63,031 bases of DNA, taken from the NCBI GenBank assembly GCA_004352715.1, contig SCFE01000049.1, positions 1,913,338 through 1,976,368 on the forward strand, written 5' to 3'. Below are positions 1 to 12,083 of the stretch, in pieces (positions within the stretch are counted from its first letter, which is position 1; the number at the start of each line of letters is the position of its first letter). Under the pieces are notes generated by a model, which was not told the DNA's origin, did no database searches, and saw nothing but the letters and a program-made list of their open reading frames with translations. The position numbers were made by a program, and so were the translations under genes. The DNA is from Hofstenia miamia. Lineage: Eukaryota; Xenacoelomorpha; Acoela.

Positions 1-207
1 GAACTTTACTCTAATGGATTTAACAGGTTTAGGGGTTCTGACTGTTCGAGGGCGACCTTGCCCTATCCAATTGTGATTGTCTCCAGTCTTTTAAAACGTT
101 TTGATGTCCTCCGCACCAGAATTCTGCTTACCTTCAAATATCCTTCCTGGAGTTTCCTGCTTTAACAGCTCAACAATTGCAGTCCGCTTGTCCAAAATAC
201 TACTCAT
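1..207 (-). pseudogene. Tc1/mariner transposase N-terminal fragment
   Basis: On the minus strand a frame opens at ATG (207-205) with MSSILDKRTAIVELLKQ, followed by PGRIFEG and, after a frame break, GRPRTVRTPK. This layout (N-terminal helix-turn-helix, then a basic GRPRTVRTP linker) is typical of Tc1/mariner-superfamily transposases that bind the inverted ends of their element. An in-frame stop and a frameshift lie near position 80-100, so it is not functional. The rest of the element lies beyond the start of the window. Family assignment is from the motif only. Confidence 0.6.
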
Positions 208-1092
208 TGTTGTAATTTAGTATCTGAAATTATAAATATTAACATAAAAGTGTCAAAATTAGAGGAATACCGAGAAAAATGATTAAACTTATATTTTGAA
301 ATAGATTGCAATGCTAAATATTGATGACCCCGTATATAGAAAAAAACAGCAATATTGCCATTACTTAATATTTATATTGCATTGCATACAGTTCAGTAAT
401 GAATTTTTTTCACTTATTACTATGCACAAGTTGTCAAATATTTCCTATTATTGAGAAAAGCAAGCTTAGATAGCATAAATACACATGGCATTAATTTTAG
501 ATAAGACTTTTATTAAGAGAAGGTAAATACAATTAAATAAAACTGAAGGCTTCTCAAAATAGCGTCGTTAATTATTACANCGTTTTGTTTGGCATAAAGT
601 GCAAAGTTTTAGGATCTTTACACACAATTTCGTCGAAATTCTTTCAATTTTTTAATTTGCTTAATTTCGTTAGATAGATTACTCAATTGCTTATAGCTAC
701 GTTTAAAAATGAGTTTTTTTAAATTTCTGTGTAAACCTAGTGACAAGGTATTTTTTAGATCGGAATTTGCTTACCAATATTGAATTGCATCAATTGCTGA
801 GAAGGGCACTTTTCCAAAACATAGTTTTTGGTGTTACTAGAATATATTTTACAAATATTGAGGTCCCTTTATATTGCAGTCAAGGGTTGTTAAAGAGAAG
901 GATATATAACACCGCGCATAGTGCGAAAAAATGGGGAGGCTGCAAATTTAATATTTCCATTTTTCATGTAAGCGTAGAAAACGTAGCAGTCAATTGAAGC
1001 ATTTTGATTCATCGATTCACTATACGCATTTTCGCATATTTTTGACACGGAAATTCAATTTTAGCAGCATTAATATATTAAATTGAATGCCT
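208..1092. other. AT-rich non-coding stretch
   Basis: I see no supported gene here. A short open frame at 740-997 was considered as an exon and not accepted. There is a single N at 580. Confidence 0.5.
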
Positions 1093-1661
1093 CTTAAGGT
1101 GGGTTTACAGCTTATCAATGAATTATAATACCTCTAAATTGAGAAGAATGCATTGTTGTTGATACGCTGTTTACAGCGTCTCAATTGAACTTGTTTATCA
1201 CTCTTTTATTTGTTATTGATACAGCGTTTACAGCTGACTAACCCCAATTGAATCTTATAATTCAAAACATTTGGGATTAGAGACATCCCACAGAAACGTT
1301 TTTCTTTAACTTTTTCAAGCAATTGGGTCGTGATCCTTTCCTGTTGCATGCCTAGTTTCGAATGAATATAATTGATTCAATGTTTACACTAGCGTAATGA
1401 CTAATTATGAAAGGAATGAAAGACGAAATATCAAAAGTGGTTTGATCACGTCTTTCATCTCAATTGTGGAAATATGATCGTCTTTCAAGTGTTTACAGCA
1501 GTATTAGCGCAATTGATAAGCTCAATTACGCATTCTTTTGATTTCATTAGTTTTATTAATTGATCGTCTTTCACAGCTGTTTACAGCTGAATTTGTGCTA
1601 ATTGAGTACTCGATTGCGAAATATTATATTTCATTGACAAGCTGTAAACACACCTTTAATG
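1093..1661. mobile_element. Harbinger-like MITE with GTTTACAGC word array
   Basis: The two ends are inverted copies: AGGTGGGTTTACAGCTT on the left, and on the right the complement of AGGTGTGTTTACAGCTT. Both are flanked by TTA, the 3-bp target duplication typical of PIF/Harbinger elements. The word GTTTACAGC or its complement recurs about seven times through the 565 bp, often beside CAATTGA or CTCAATT. There is no coding capacity. Class assignment rests on the TTA duplication and is inferred. Confidence 0.55.
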
Positions 1662-1900
1662 AAATATATAAATATTTAAAACAAAATCATATATAAAACT
1701 CCATCCAGCCCAACATACAGCACTCAAGTTTGTCTATTAATATGCAGCTTATTGAATTATCAGATTGCCCTTTTCAATCAATCTCTAATGCATATATAGA
1801 CGAATAGTTAGAAAAACATAAAAGAAATCAATGTCAATCTATATGCATTGCCAAGCCAAATAATATTGGACAAACCTGAGGGCTGAATGCCCTACTGGAT
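1660..1900. other. AT-rich spacer
   Basis: Nothing recognised between the GTTTACAGC element and the CGAGC element. Confidence 0.5.
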
Positions 1901-1908
1901 GATCTAAT

Positions 1909-2256
1909 CTGACTTGTCAACGAGCCGACATTTCCAAGCTCGGCTGGGCTCGTTTAAATTTTGTGTAAGTTCGGCTCGGCTCGACTCGCCACATAAAATC
2001 TTCGAATGAGGCTGGTTTTAGCTCGGTATTTTTTACATAGCTTTTCCTATTATTTAATAAACAAATCTCAAATAAGATTATAGGAAAAGCATACTGACTG
2101 CCAAAAATAAGAAAAATCTCCATAATCAAATTAACAAGCTTTGTCTAAAATAAGCTCGTTTCGGGCTCGTTGTATATCAAATACTATGTTCAAGCTCGGC
2201 TCGGCTCGCCTCGGATCGGCTCGGCTCGTTAGAAGCTCGGCTCGTTGACAAGTCTG
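1909..2256 (-). mobile_element. CGAGC-family MITE, copy 1
   Basis: A 348-bp copy reading in reverse: the CCATAATC core and CTCGG words are on this strand. Ends are CTGACTTGTC and GACAAGTCTG. Flanks gatctaat and attctaat match at 6 of 8 bases, a decayed 8-bp duplication. The AT-rich core lies between arms made of CGAGC words. The open frame inside the core is shared by several copies but has no recognisable protein. Confidence 0.85.
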
Positions 2257-2963
2257 ATTCTAATATATACATACAACCCTATCTCAATTCATTCCATAAT
2301 AATTTTGTTGAGTATTTCCATTATAGATTGCCGCCAACACTTCTCTGCTCTGCAACCATACATAAAAGTTAATAATTTTAAAGCGAAGCAGATTTATTGC
2401 TACTATTATCTATGAAGGTTAACGAACTGTCGGTTTTAATTCCATAATTGATGTTTATTGTTAGCACTACTTAACGAATTTGACTTCATATAATTTCGAA
2501 TGTCCATTGTCTATTGATACGATAAGAAAATTTCCGAACAATTCAACAATGTTTATGTAAGCAGAAGTTAAATCAAAGGAAATCATATACATTCAAAGTT
2601 ATTCAGTTATAATAAAAAAATGACGTTTCTAATTGACATTAATGATTGTCATTGCAATTGTCCCGTTATGTGTAAATTAATCTCATCATTATTTCCCATA
2701 CTGAAAATTTATCATCTGTATTAATGATATTGTAATTTTCTCCGTTTTGATAAACTTTGAAACCAGTTGTCCATGTAGGTAGTCTAAGTGCTTCTAGGTA
2801 ATCATTATTATTAATTTGTCTTCGTTCTTGTCAGAAGACTTAAGAAAAAAAAATTAAATAGTTCTGCTTGTTTTTCTTAAGCAGCACTGCTGCATACCTG
2901 GACTCAGCGCCCTCTCAAGTCAGATTTTTCATGTGATATAAATAAGTATATATATATATATAT

Positions 2964-2997
<34 letters not shown>

Positions 2998-5646
2998 ATA
3001 TTTATACTCGCGCTAAGTATACATCACCAAATATACATGTATACGGGTTATCTGGTAGTTGTTGTCTGATATATATGGGTGGACGCTACGTATTATTTAA
3101 TGGCTTAAGCATGTAGTTTACAGATACTGATAAAAAAACTGGCCAAAATCGGACATATTTCAGCTGAAATCGGCATTTTTGTAATGGCCGGAAGTGGACC
3201 TCATTTTCACTAGGAAGAACTGTCAATATCGATTTGAAAATACTATCAGACATTGAAAAACACCCAAACGTATTGAAAATGTACAATTAAATTCAAAAAC
3301 GCATTAATAATTGTTGAAATTGCAATAAATCCAATTTTTACTACAATCTTTTTCATTTTTTTCATTTTAATATATTTTTTTGATAATTGCTCGGTTTTGC
3401 CTTGATGCGAAAATTTGCTGAATACTAATGGAAATCACAAGCTAATATTAAAAAAATACAGCTCTACCCTAATATTTCAGATCTAATAACTGTTCGCTAT
3501 TTTTTGACCTAATAATGTATACAGTCTACCAGTAGTGGCAGATTTTTGTTATGTAATATATTGGGCGAACAAATGTAAAAAAGTCTAAATTGAAATAAAC
3601 AACAATTTTGCTTAAATAGTTAAAAAAATTAATTGTTTCAATGCATATGCATACATATTTTAAAAAATTTAATTTCAAAATTTAGTCAAAAGTTGGAATT
3701 AAGTAAAAAAATTTGAAATTTTACATGAGATCAAATTTTTGGAAGAGAAACCATTTATGAATGACTTTCATAAAAAGCTCTTTAAGACCATAGATTACAA
3801 AAAAATTACATTTTTTAATAGCAATGGATTTTATAGAATTTATGAGTTTTGCGTTTAAATTTTAAACAAAAGTTTAAATATAAATTTTTGGTTGCAAAAA
3901 TAAGGGAAATATCACAGCACAATTTTTAACTATTAAAATAGAGATGGGTTATAGCAAGCATTTAATTACTATTTCAATATTTTGCCAATGTTTATAAAAA
4001 TGATATTACTAAGAGTGTCATTGTCGAGAGAGCAAGAACTGCTATCAATGAGGCAGTAATGCAAAAGTTTGTGCAATCCATAAATTACTATGAAATGAAT
4101 TGGCCATTTAAAATGCTTTGAGGCTTAATCAATCTCGATTTTGAATAAAAATGTTACATGTCTTAATCCGTAATTGGTGCAATAGGTTCATTAAATTGTA
4201 CAGATTATAGATTGCTGAAAATAGCAAGTGCTCTCCTGTTTCCATGGAAAGGTTATTTTCAATACATATTCCAAGGATAATGTGCAGTTCTATATTGAAG
4301 CTTCTTTCTACCTAGTTGATTATGTTGAGTATAAAATACACGAATTTTACTAAGGCTAAAAAATCTTTAGGTAAATTTTTTAGGTAAAAAATTACGTTTT
4401 TCAGTAAAAAAAGTCAAAATTTTTTGTCAAAATTTCAAATTTTTTAGGTAAGACAAATTGCCCTAGTAATAAAAATTAAAAAGTAGTTTGAGTTTGTCCG
4501 CTTTTACAACAACAAATTGTAACTAATTAACTACAAAGTACACCAGAAAGCATTCCATAAAGTTCCAATCCGAAGACCAGATCCATGACTCGATTCTATT
4601 TTACACAATCAGCAATTAACGTCAGCAACAAATCTCATTAAAAATTATGAATGCTTTTCTGTATAATAACAATGATATACATGTAATTATAGTAGCGATT
4701 CATTATATGTTCATTCTTATAAAATTAGAAATTACATATATTTTACATCATTATAATTTCTTTACTTACTGAAGTATGTGATTTTTCTGACTTACATCTT
4801 AATCTTTAACCCGGCTATTCTTTTTTGAACCACGACCTTACTAAAGTTAGCTTTCCACTCTGATATAGATGCATATCTTCTAAAGCTGTAAGTGGGTTAA
4901 GTCGACATATTTGTTTGATTGGGTCAATTGGCCAATTGTTTGGGTTGGGGCATATTTTAAAAATGGCGGTTAAATTGTCCGAAAGATGCGTCCTCCATTA
5001 ATAGGATTAATAGCGTGTTACAAGATTATTAATTACGTTGAAATTTTTCTGGAAATAAAATTTTTTGAAATAATCGACTTGAGAATATATTAGGACCACA
5101 TTTGAATAAACCTAAATGAGCCTGGAAGCATTGAAATGATTTACTTTGAGCAAATTGAAAAGGGTTAGGCTGAGTTAGACTTGTAGCAAGAAATATGTTC
5201 CACCTACAGCACTGGCCTATAGATACACGGGTTTGAATAGTTTATTCAATGCAAGCAATGCCATATATATATATATATATATATATNNNNNNNNNNNNNN
5301 NNNNNNNNNNNNNNNNNNNNNNNNNNNNNNNNNNNNNNNNNNNNNNNNNNNNNNNNNNNNNNNNNNNNNNNNNNNNNNNNNNNNNNNNNNNNNNNNNNNN
5401 NNNNNNNNNNNNNNNNNNNNNNNNNNNNNNNNNNNNNNNNNNNNNNNNNNNNNNNNNNNNNNNNNNNNNNNNNNNNNNNNNNNNNNNNNNNNNNNNNNNN
5501 NNNNNNNNNNNNNNNNNNNNNNNNNNNNNNNNNNNNNNNNNNNNNNNNNNNNNNNNNNNNNNNNNNNNNNNNNNNNNNNNNNNNNNNNNNNNNNNNNNNN
5601 NNNNNNNNNNNNNNNNNNNNNNNNNNNNNNNNNNNNNNNNNNNNNN

Positions 5647-5677
<31 letters not shown>

Positions 5678-6127
5678 GTGTATGCACTATTACCAATAGC
5701 TCTTGACACAAATTAAATGAATTGGAATAAAAAGCATGTTCATTTCAATAGCTGTTTAGCGATCGAGTTTTCTTAATGCAAAATTATGTGTCGATTGCCC
5801 ATTCAGATATATGCGCTGTTAGTCAATTAAATGCATGCGGGAAATCAGAATTTGAGTTTGTTCCGTGGAGTAGATTCAAAAGCATGATTAAAGACATTGA
5901 ATTTTTCTAGTAAGAGAATTGTTAAAGCACAATGCCTTCGTTTTTTCATTGTTTCACATTTTAATTAAATAAAATAACTACGTACATCAAAGCCGTGTTA
6001 TTGTAACTCGACAGCATTGAACTGATATATTAAATGTCTTTAATTTCCATAGCATATCAATGACATATCCCAATGCCTCGATGACAATTCAGGGGGTTTA
6101 TTGAAGAAGAAATAATAGAAGGTAAAG
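2257..6127. other. AT-rich non-coding stretch with (TA)n and a gap
   Basis: No supported gene. It holds a (TA)n run at about 2945-2999. A second (TA)n run at about 5263-5674 is interrupted by an assembly gap. Confidence 0.5.
5287..5646. other. Assembly gap inside (TA)n
   Basis: A run of 360 N flanked on both sides by TATATA. The microsatellite probably blocked assembly, so its true length is unknown. Open frames crossing it are artefacts. Confidence 0.95.
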
Positions 6128-6136
6128 GTATAGATT

Positions 6137-6644
6137 CAGACTTGTCAACGAGCCGAGCCNNNNNNNNNNNNNNNNNNNNNNNNNNNNNNNNNNNNNNNNN
6201 NNNNNNNNNNNNNNNNNNNNNNNNNNNNNNNNNNNNNNNNNNNNNNNNNNNNNNNNNNNNNNNNNNNNNNNNNNNNNNNNNNNNNNNNNNNNNNNNNNNN
6301 NNNNNNNNNNNNNNNNNNNNNNNNNNNNNNNNNNNNNNNNNNNNNNNNNNNNNNNNNNNNNNNNNNNNNNNNNNNNNNNNNNNNNNNNNNNNNNNNNNNN
6401 NNNNNNNNNNNNNNNNNNNNNNNNNNNNNNNNNNNNNNNNNNNNNNNNNNNNNNNNNNNNNNNNNNNNNNNNNNNNNNNNNNNNNNNNNNNNNNNNNNNN
6501 NNNNNNNNNNNNNNNNNNNNNNNNNNNNNNNNNNNNNNNNNNNNNNNNNNNNNNNNNNNNNNNNNNNNNNNNNNNNNNNNNNNNNNNNNNNNNNNNNNNN
6601 NNNNNNNNNNNNNNNNNNNNNNNNNNNNNNNNNNNNNNNNNCTG
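6137..6644 (+). mobile_element. CGAGC-family MITE, copy 2 (mostly gap)
   Basis: The left end CAGACTTGTCAACGAGCCG is visible, followed by 482 N (6160-6641) and the terminal CTG. The 9-bp sequence GTATAGATT flanks both sides exactly, so an intact insertion is hidden in the gap. Confidence 0.8.
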
Positions 6645-7716
6645 GTATAGATTACTACCGAAGTATATCATCCGTTGGTTTTTGTCTGTTAGGGTTTTAG
6701 TATCCATAGGGAAACAATGCACATGTACTAACGTATTTGCTTCGGAGATGGAAGTGGGGCGGGTCGACCCATGGAGCAGGGTTGGAGCGGGGCAGGTCTG
6801 GGCGAATATGGGCACAATTCTTCTGAAGTGGATGCCCATGGGGCAAAAGTGGGGCAAAATACTTTTTAGTTAAAAAAGTAAGAGATTTCCAATTTTAGAG
6901 GTTGTAAAATTATTTTTTTACATCAAAGTTCCTTGCTTAAAAAGTTATTTGCATGCATTTTTAGGTCTTGGTGAAACTTTGATTCAATGATATCAACAAT
7001 ATCACTTTGATCTGATTTGTAGTCAGATTAAATTGGAAGGCGTGCAATTGTTCTTGCATAAATGTATTACATAAAATATTAGATTATTGAAAAGCTTTAT
7101 AGAGTAAAAATTGCATTTCGTTTTGCTTTTAATAATATTATTACTTTGCATCGGCATCATGTTTGTTATTAGATTCCCAGTGGTAGTAATAGTAGAGATG
7201 ACATTTTAAAAAATGATTCTGTATCTTCTAGGAAGTAATGCTTCAAAATATTTAAGTGGTGGTGTGGTTTAATGGTATAAACTTGCCATTTAACAAATAT
7301 GGGGCAATAAAATATCGCAAGTAGTTTTGAAGCAGAACTTTTGAGTGGCCCAACTTGGGAAGGTAGAATATAAAACGTTGGGCAGAGCAGTTCCATCTCT
7401 GATTTGTTTGTAACTTTTTGCTATGTTATTTATACGTGATTTAAAAAATTTATTTAAGTCCTAATAAATGAAAAAGAAAAAATAATTATAGCGTCACTGT
7501 AAGAAAAATAAAGCCACCATATTTTTGCTGCATTAAACTTCTTCGCTTTATATGTATGCAGTCCACTTCTGTCATGCGAATCTTATATCATTTAATGTCC
7601 TGTTTGGTCAAGGACTGTTTCGCAATACTGAATGTCAGAAAAGCGCTATATAGCACCTATCCACGTCTTAAGTTTTCAATAATTAATTACTCCCTGGTTT
7701 TCAACTATTTTTGCTG
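6645..7716. other. Non-coding stretch with GGGGC-rich island
   Basis: At about 6745-6860 there is an unusually G-rich patch with repeated GTGGGGC, GCGGGGC and ATGGGGC words. It resembles the arms of the word-array MITEs described elsewhere in the window. No inverted ends could be fixed. The remainder is AT-rich with no gene recognised. Confidence 0.4.
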
Positions 7717-7724
7717 CAAAAAAA

Positions 7725-7945
7725 CAGGGGCGTACGCAGAATTTTCTGACGGGGGGCATCATCGTCATTACGTAATGCGGGGCGAAATATTGAGAAAATA
7801 GACCCTAAAAAGGCATTTCACTATCCTAGATTTTGAATTTTTCAATTTTTTACAAAAATTTTTTTTGATTTATCCAGTCAAAATCAAATTTGGAAACCTG
7901 ACGGGGGCGGGACATTCCACCATGTCCCCCCTGCGTATGCCACTA
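7725..7945. mobile_element. hAT-like MITE (CAGGGGCGTACGCAG ends)
   Basis: The left end CAGGGGCGTACGCAG is matched at the right end by CTGCGTATGCCACTA, an imperfect inverted repeat beginning CAG as in hAT elements. Flanks caaaaaaa and gcaaaaac are compatible with an 8-bp duplication. A G-rich patch lies just inside each end (ACGGGGGGCATC and GACGGGGGCGGGA). The core (about 7790-7870) recurs in fragment form near 48330-48420. Confidence 0.65.
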
Positions 7946-7953
7946 GCAAAAAC

Positions 7954-8469
7954 CCCAGCATATTCCTCCTTGAATAAAGACGTTATTGTGAATCGAACAG
8001 TTGTGATCTTATAGTTCCTTGTATTTATGAAACATTATGCGGTTGCTGATTTTGAAAAGCAACGAATCATTTCTCTCATTCAAAATCCATTTCGTTTTTA
8101 TGAGGCGTTTACAATTTATTATAGACTCGCGTTGTCTTTTCCATCATTCTAAATTGCTTCATTTATTGCACACCAATCGATTAAATCATATCATTGAGTT
8201 ACTAACGAAACAGGAGCATGTGTCCCACTATGCAATCTTTAGCTTATAAATACATAGAATCACGTCATCGCTTTTATTACATCCATGTTAAATATAGAAT
8301 ATTTTTCGTTACGATAAAAAATTCAAGACTAAATTTGACATGATCAAGATAGCAAGATAATGTTTAAAAAAACAGTACGATTTTTAAACTATTCTTGTTA
8401 AATATTTATTTTTTCTTTATTAATATTGCAATTTTCTCTTTTATAAAAATTTTTTTAACACGTGAACAC
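7954..8469. other. AT-rich spacer
   Basis: A 70-codon open frame at 8037-8249 has no recognisable motif. No gene is called. Confidence 0.5.
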
Positions 8470-8477
8470 ATTAGTAA

Positions 8478-8856
8478 CAGACTTGTCAACGAGCTGACAT
8501 TTCCAAGCTCGACTCGGTTCGGCTCGCTTAAATTTTGTGTAAGTTCTGCTCGGCTCGCCGCATAAAATCTATGAATGAGGCTCGTTTTAGCTCGGTATTT
8601 TTTAAAAATATTGTGCTAAAAGAATTTTTTACATAGCTCTTCCTATTATTTAATAAACATTTCTTAAATAAGATTATAGGAAAGGCATACTGACTGCAAA
8701 AAATAAGAAAAATCTCCATAATCAAATTAACAAGCAGAACTATAAACTTGCTTTGCCTAAAATAGGCTCGTTTTGGACTCGTTGTATATCAAATACTGTG
8801 CTCAAGCTCGGCTCGGCTCGGCTCGGATCGGATCGGCTCGGCTCATGACAAGTCTC
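8478..8856 (-). mobile_element. CGAGC-family MITE, copy 3
   Basis: A 379-bp full-length copy in reverse orientation. The left end is CAGACTTGTCAACGAGC and the right end GACAAGTCT. The 8-bp duplication ATTAGTAA is perfect on both sides (8470-8477 and 8857-8864). The right arm holds a run of GCTCGG units with GGATCG variants. Confidence 0.9.
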
Positions 8857-8864
8857 ATTAGTAA

Positions 8865-11289
8865 TAATAAATAAGTCTACATAAACTGAGAAAATTTACA
8901 ATATTCATTGAACGCAATTGTTGCATGCTTTACAAGCATGTAACACAATCAATATTCTTGCAGATTTATATACCATAATGGATTAAATGGCTTGTATTAG
9001 GAATTCTTTCGAGCAGAATCTGTTTCATACCAATCATTGCAATTTAAATGATTACAGCCCTTGAAGTATTTTGCCCTAATCAACAACTTGCAACTATAAT
9101 GTGAATATTTGAAATAAATTGAGGTATTCAAAGATTTCTTATTCATTGAATGAAAGTAAATAATTTTTATTCATGGGACAATTTCTTTATCATGGTGGCA
9201 TTTTCATAGATGACGTCATTATTCGACAATAGTTCATAGATCATCTTGAGGATTCTCATGTTCCTTAGAGGGATTCAACCTCTGACTTTGCACACATTAA
9301 GCCTCATAAAAGAACTTTTTGAATTGGAAGATATTGGCAATATATAAATAAATATCAGATATAATTTATTGTCTTTTCTCAAAATATTGCTTGAAAATTG
9401 CATCTGTTGAACTTTCTTTTAGCAAATTGATTTTTAAGATTTATTCATGCTTCAAGAGCACTCAGTGAACTTGCAAGATAAACTTCTGATTCTGAAATTT
9501 TGAATTCATTAGATTTTGACAGGTAATTACAAACAACTTTGCTTTATAAAAAACATAAATTCCATCTCTGTAGCATTTAATTGAATTTTCCTGACATAAA
9601 ATTTTATTATTTCTATGCTTGTAAATTTCTCGGTTTTTCTGAAAGATTATAAACCAATGTGAGGAGATGGCCAAGAAATGTGTTTCGCAGGCTTAAATCA
9701 TAGCTCATGGCAGGCCTGATTGCGATTATTGAATCAAGAGTATTTGTTTGTAGAATAGCCATGCCATTCAAATTGAATATCAAGTTTATTCATAAAAAAT
9801 TGTATTCATTAAATTGAAACAAATTGAAAAAAATTAGAATTTTATAATGACTTATAATTAAAGAAAAACACCTGATAAATATATGTGTCATCTTGATTAT
9901 TCTCGATTAACCGCATGGATATTCTTTGGTAAAGATCCTCAACTGAAGCCTCTATACAAATAATCTTTCCAGTATACATAGTAGGTGTAGAAAACATTTG
10001 TTTGCAATATTTATCGTTACTGGAGCTTAAGCTCTTTGATAACGTGAGTCAGAACTATATGTCTCAACACAAAATTCATGACTATTTTCTAAGACAATAT
10101 TAGAAAGTCTTTAAAGTAATAGTGGTAGATTGAAGTTGCATGGACTATTAGTGACCATCAAGCTCAAACTACTGTTCATCCTATATCATATGAGAACAAA
10201 TGAAATCCTCCATTTCGTCACTCATCATGTTGAAGTAGATGATGACATGAAAAATGTTTCCTTTAATTAAGTCATATATTTATCACAGGAAAGTTTTCCT
10301 TATGCAGCCTAGTATAGATACAAAGTACTTCTGCAATAGCAGAAACAATGCATGATGTAAATGAGCTACAGAAGTAATAGTGATATTTATTTTTGCCACT
10401 ATTCAAATCCAGAATCAGAATCTACCTGAACAGGATCATCTTGATCATCCTCATCATCACTTCTTTCTAAGACTGGAGCTTGGGCCAATGAGCCCTGAGT
10501 CTATGACTTACAAAATGTCAGATAAAGCAAAGAAAAATAAAAAAACCTAATCAATACGTAAAACAGGACTCCTGACTATACATAGAGTGTACTACTGGAG
10601 CACTGTTATGTCATTAATCACTAGCAGAAATTCAGTAGGTAAAATTGTACCCTAAACGTTGGCAAACACTAAAGCTATCTTTATTTTTAATAGATTGCTT
10701 AATTTGTTCTTAACAATGCGATATGATTACTCTTCTTTCGTATAAATAATGCGGATTAAAGCATTTTTCTACCCCGTGCGGTTTCTTTAAGAATATGCGT
10801 TTAATTTTAAATGTCTGGATAACTCCAAATCAAGTCTTTGACATTTTACGGAAGAAATTGACAGAGTAGCATATTTTGAAATAGCAACCAAAGCTTTAAT
10901 ATACTATTCTTGGAGCGTAAGATATTTAAATGATTTTAGTAATTAGGCCAGTTCGTATTTGTCACTATTGATTTAGTTAGATGAAAGATTCTTAGTTAAC
11001 ATAATACTTTCGTTGTTTCTCCTAAAGATTTCCAGTCTCGTGAACGCTTTATATAACTCTTAAATATTATATTTAATAACTCCGTTTTCAAAGCTGTGGG
11101 AAAGAATGAAACTTTTATAGACGCTGATATATTTTACCTACTTGTACAACGAACATCATATTTCTTCGCATAAGGTTTATGTCGTTTAAAAATTGAAATT
11201 CAAGCCGCTGCTTTAATCGTTCCGCAATTTCTTAGTTATTTAGTTAAAAAAACTGTTATATAAAATTCAAAATAAGCTCTTTGTAAGAA
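8865..11289. other. AT-rich non-coding stretch
   Basis: 2.4 kb with no recognisable gene, repeat end or RNA. Confidence 0.5.
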
Positions 11290-11935
11290 TGTTCAAAGTC
11301 AAGAATAGCAGAAACTCAACACAATTAACAATAGTAATGATGGCAGAATGTGTAGGATTTAAGAGATTTCCTGAATCTCTCGTAAGAAGAATGGCAGCGC
11401 AGAGTTTCTGGCAACGAGCTCACAGCTTACAATCACAGTATGAGAGGCCATTTTCTTCAATCCGAAGCCTGTGCTGGGTTTGGAACTGTTTAGGATTCGG
11501 ATATCCACGCCAAATCGATACAGTACCAAGTGTGAACAGCTCAGTCTGGTATCTGGAAAGTAAGCCACGATCCGGAAGCTTGTGCTGATAAATAATTATG
11601 TGAGTAAATCGATCCGAGCCGAAGATGAGGTGGGTAACAGGAAGTTTCTGCTGTTGATATACGGGTAATCTTGTAAAGAACTAGAGTCTTGGCAGTGATT
11701 TGGCGAAGAGATCGTCGAAAGGAAGGAATGAAGCGAACGTAGTACAAGCATGACTGATATATTGCCTTAATCTGAGGGTTAAACGAGAGATTATCATCAA
11801 TAACAATTCTAAGGCTTTCAGAGCATTTGCAGGAGCGACAGATTCGTTGAACATTATGATGTCATGAACTCATAATTGTTAATGTCCACGGAATGGATGA
11901 ATAAGCATAAGCTCTGTCTTAGAGGAGGAATTCTT
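11290..11935 (-). pseudogene. LINE reverse-transcriptase fragment (CR1/L2-type), degenerate
   Basis: A G+C-richer block. In shifting frames on the minus strand it contains KTELMLIHPF and then IVIDDNLSFNPQIKAIYQSC and FRRSLRQITAKTLV. This order (K-TE near the palm, then a DxNLSF-hxxI block) matches the C-terminal part of reverse transcriptases of the CR1/L2/Jockey group. Several frameshifts and stops make it a dead fragment. A further frame (11568-11359) continues the same block without a clear motif. Confidence 0.6.
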
Positions 11936-11945
11936 GTTACCCTCG

Positions 11946-11946
<1 letters not shown>

Positions 11947-12002
<56 letters not shown>

Positions 12003-12050
12003 GTTCATCAAGGCGATGCCAAATATGGTATTGCCTTGATATTATATATA

Positions 12051-12083
<33 letters not shown>
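11947..12083. repeat. (TA)n microsatellite, interrupted
   Basis: Two (TA)n runs separated by a short unique segment (12003-12041). The mariner below is inserted in the second run. Confidence 0.9.

Noticed and set aside
740-997. Open frame that could be an internal exon (acceptor TTTTTTAG at 758, donor GTAAGC at 968)
   Set aside because: Splice-like borders exist, but the protein has no recognisable pattern and its phase fits exon A only through a poor alternative acceptor. Treated as unsupported.
5217-5716. Several open frames of 140-165 codons made of YIYIYI and X
   Set aside because: Translations of (TA)n plus a gap; not coding.
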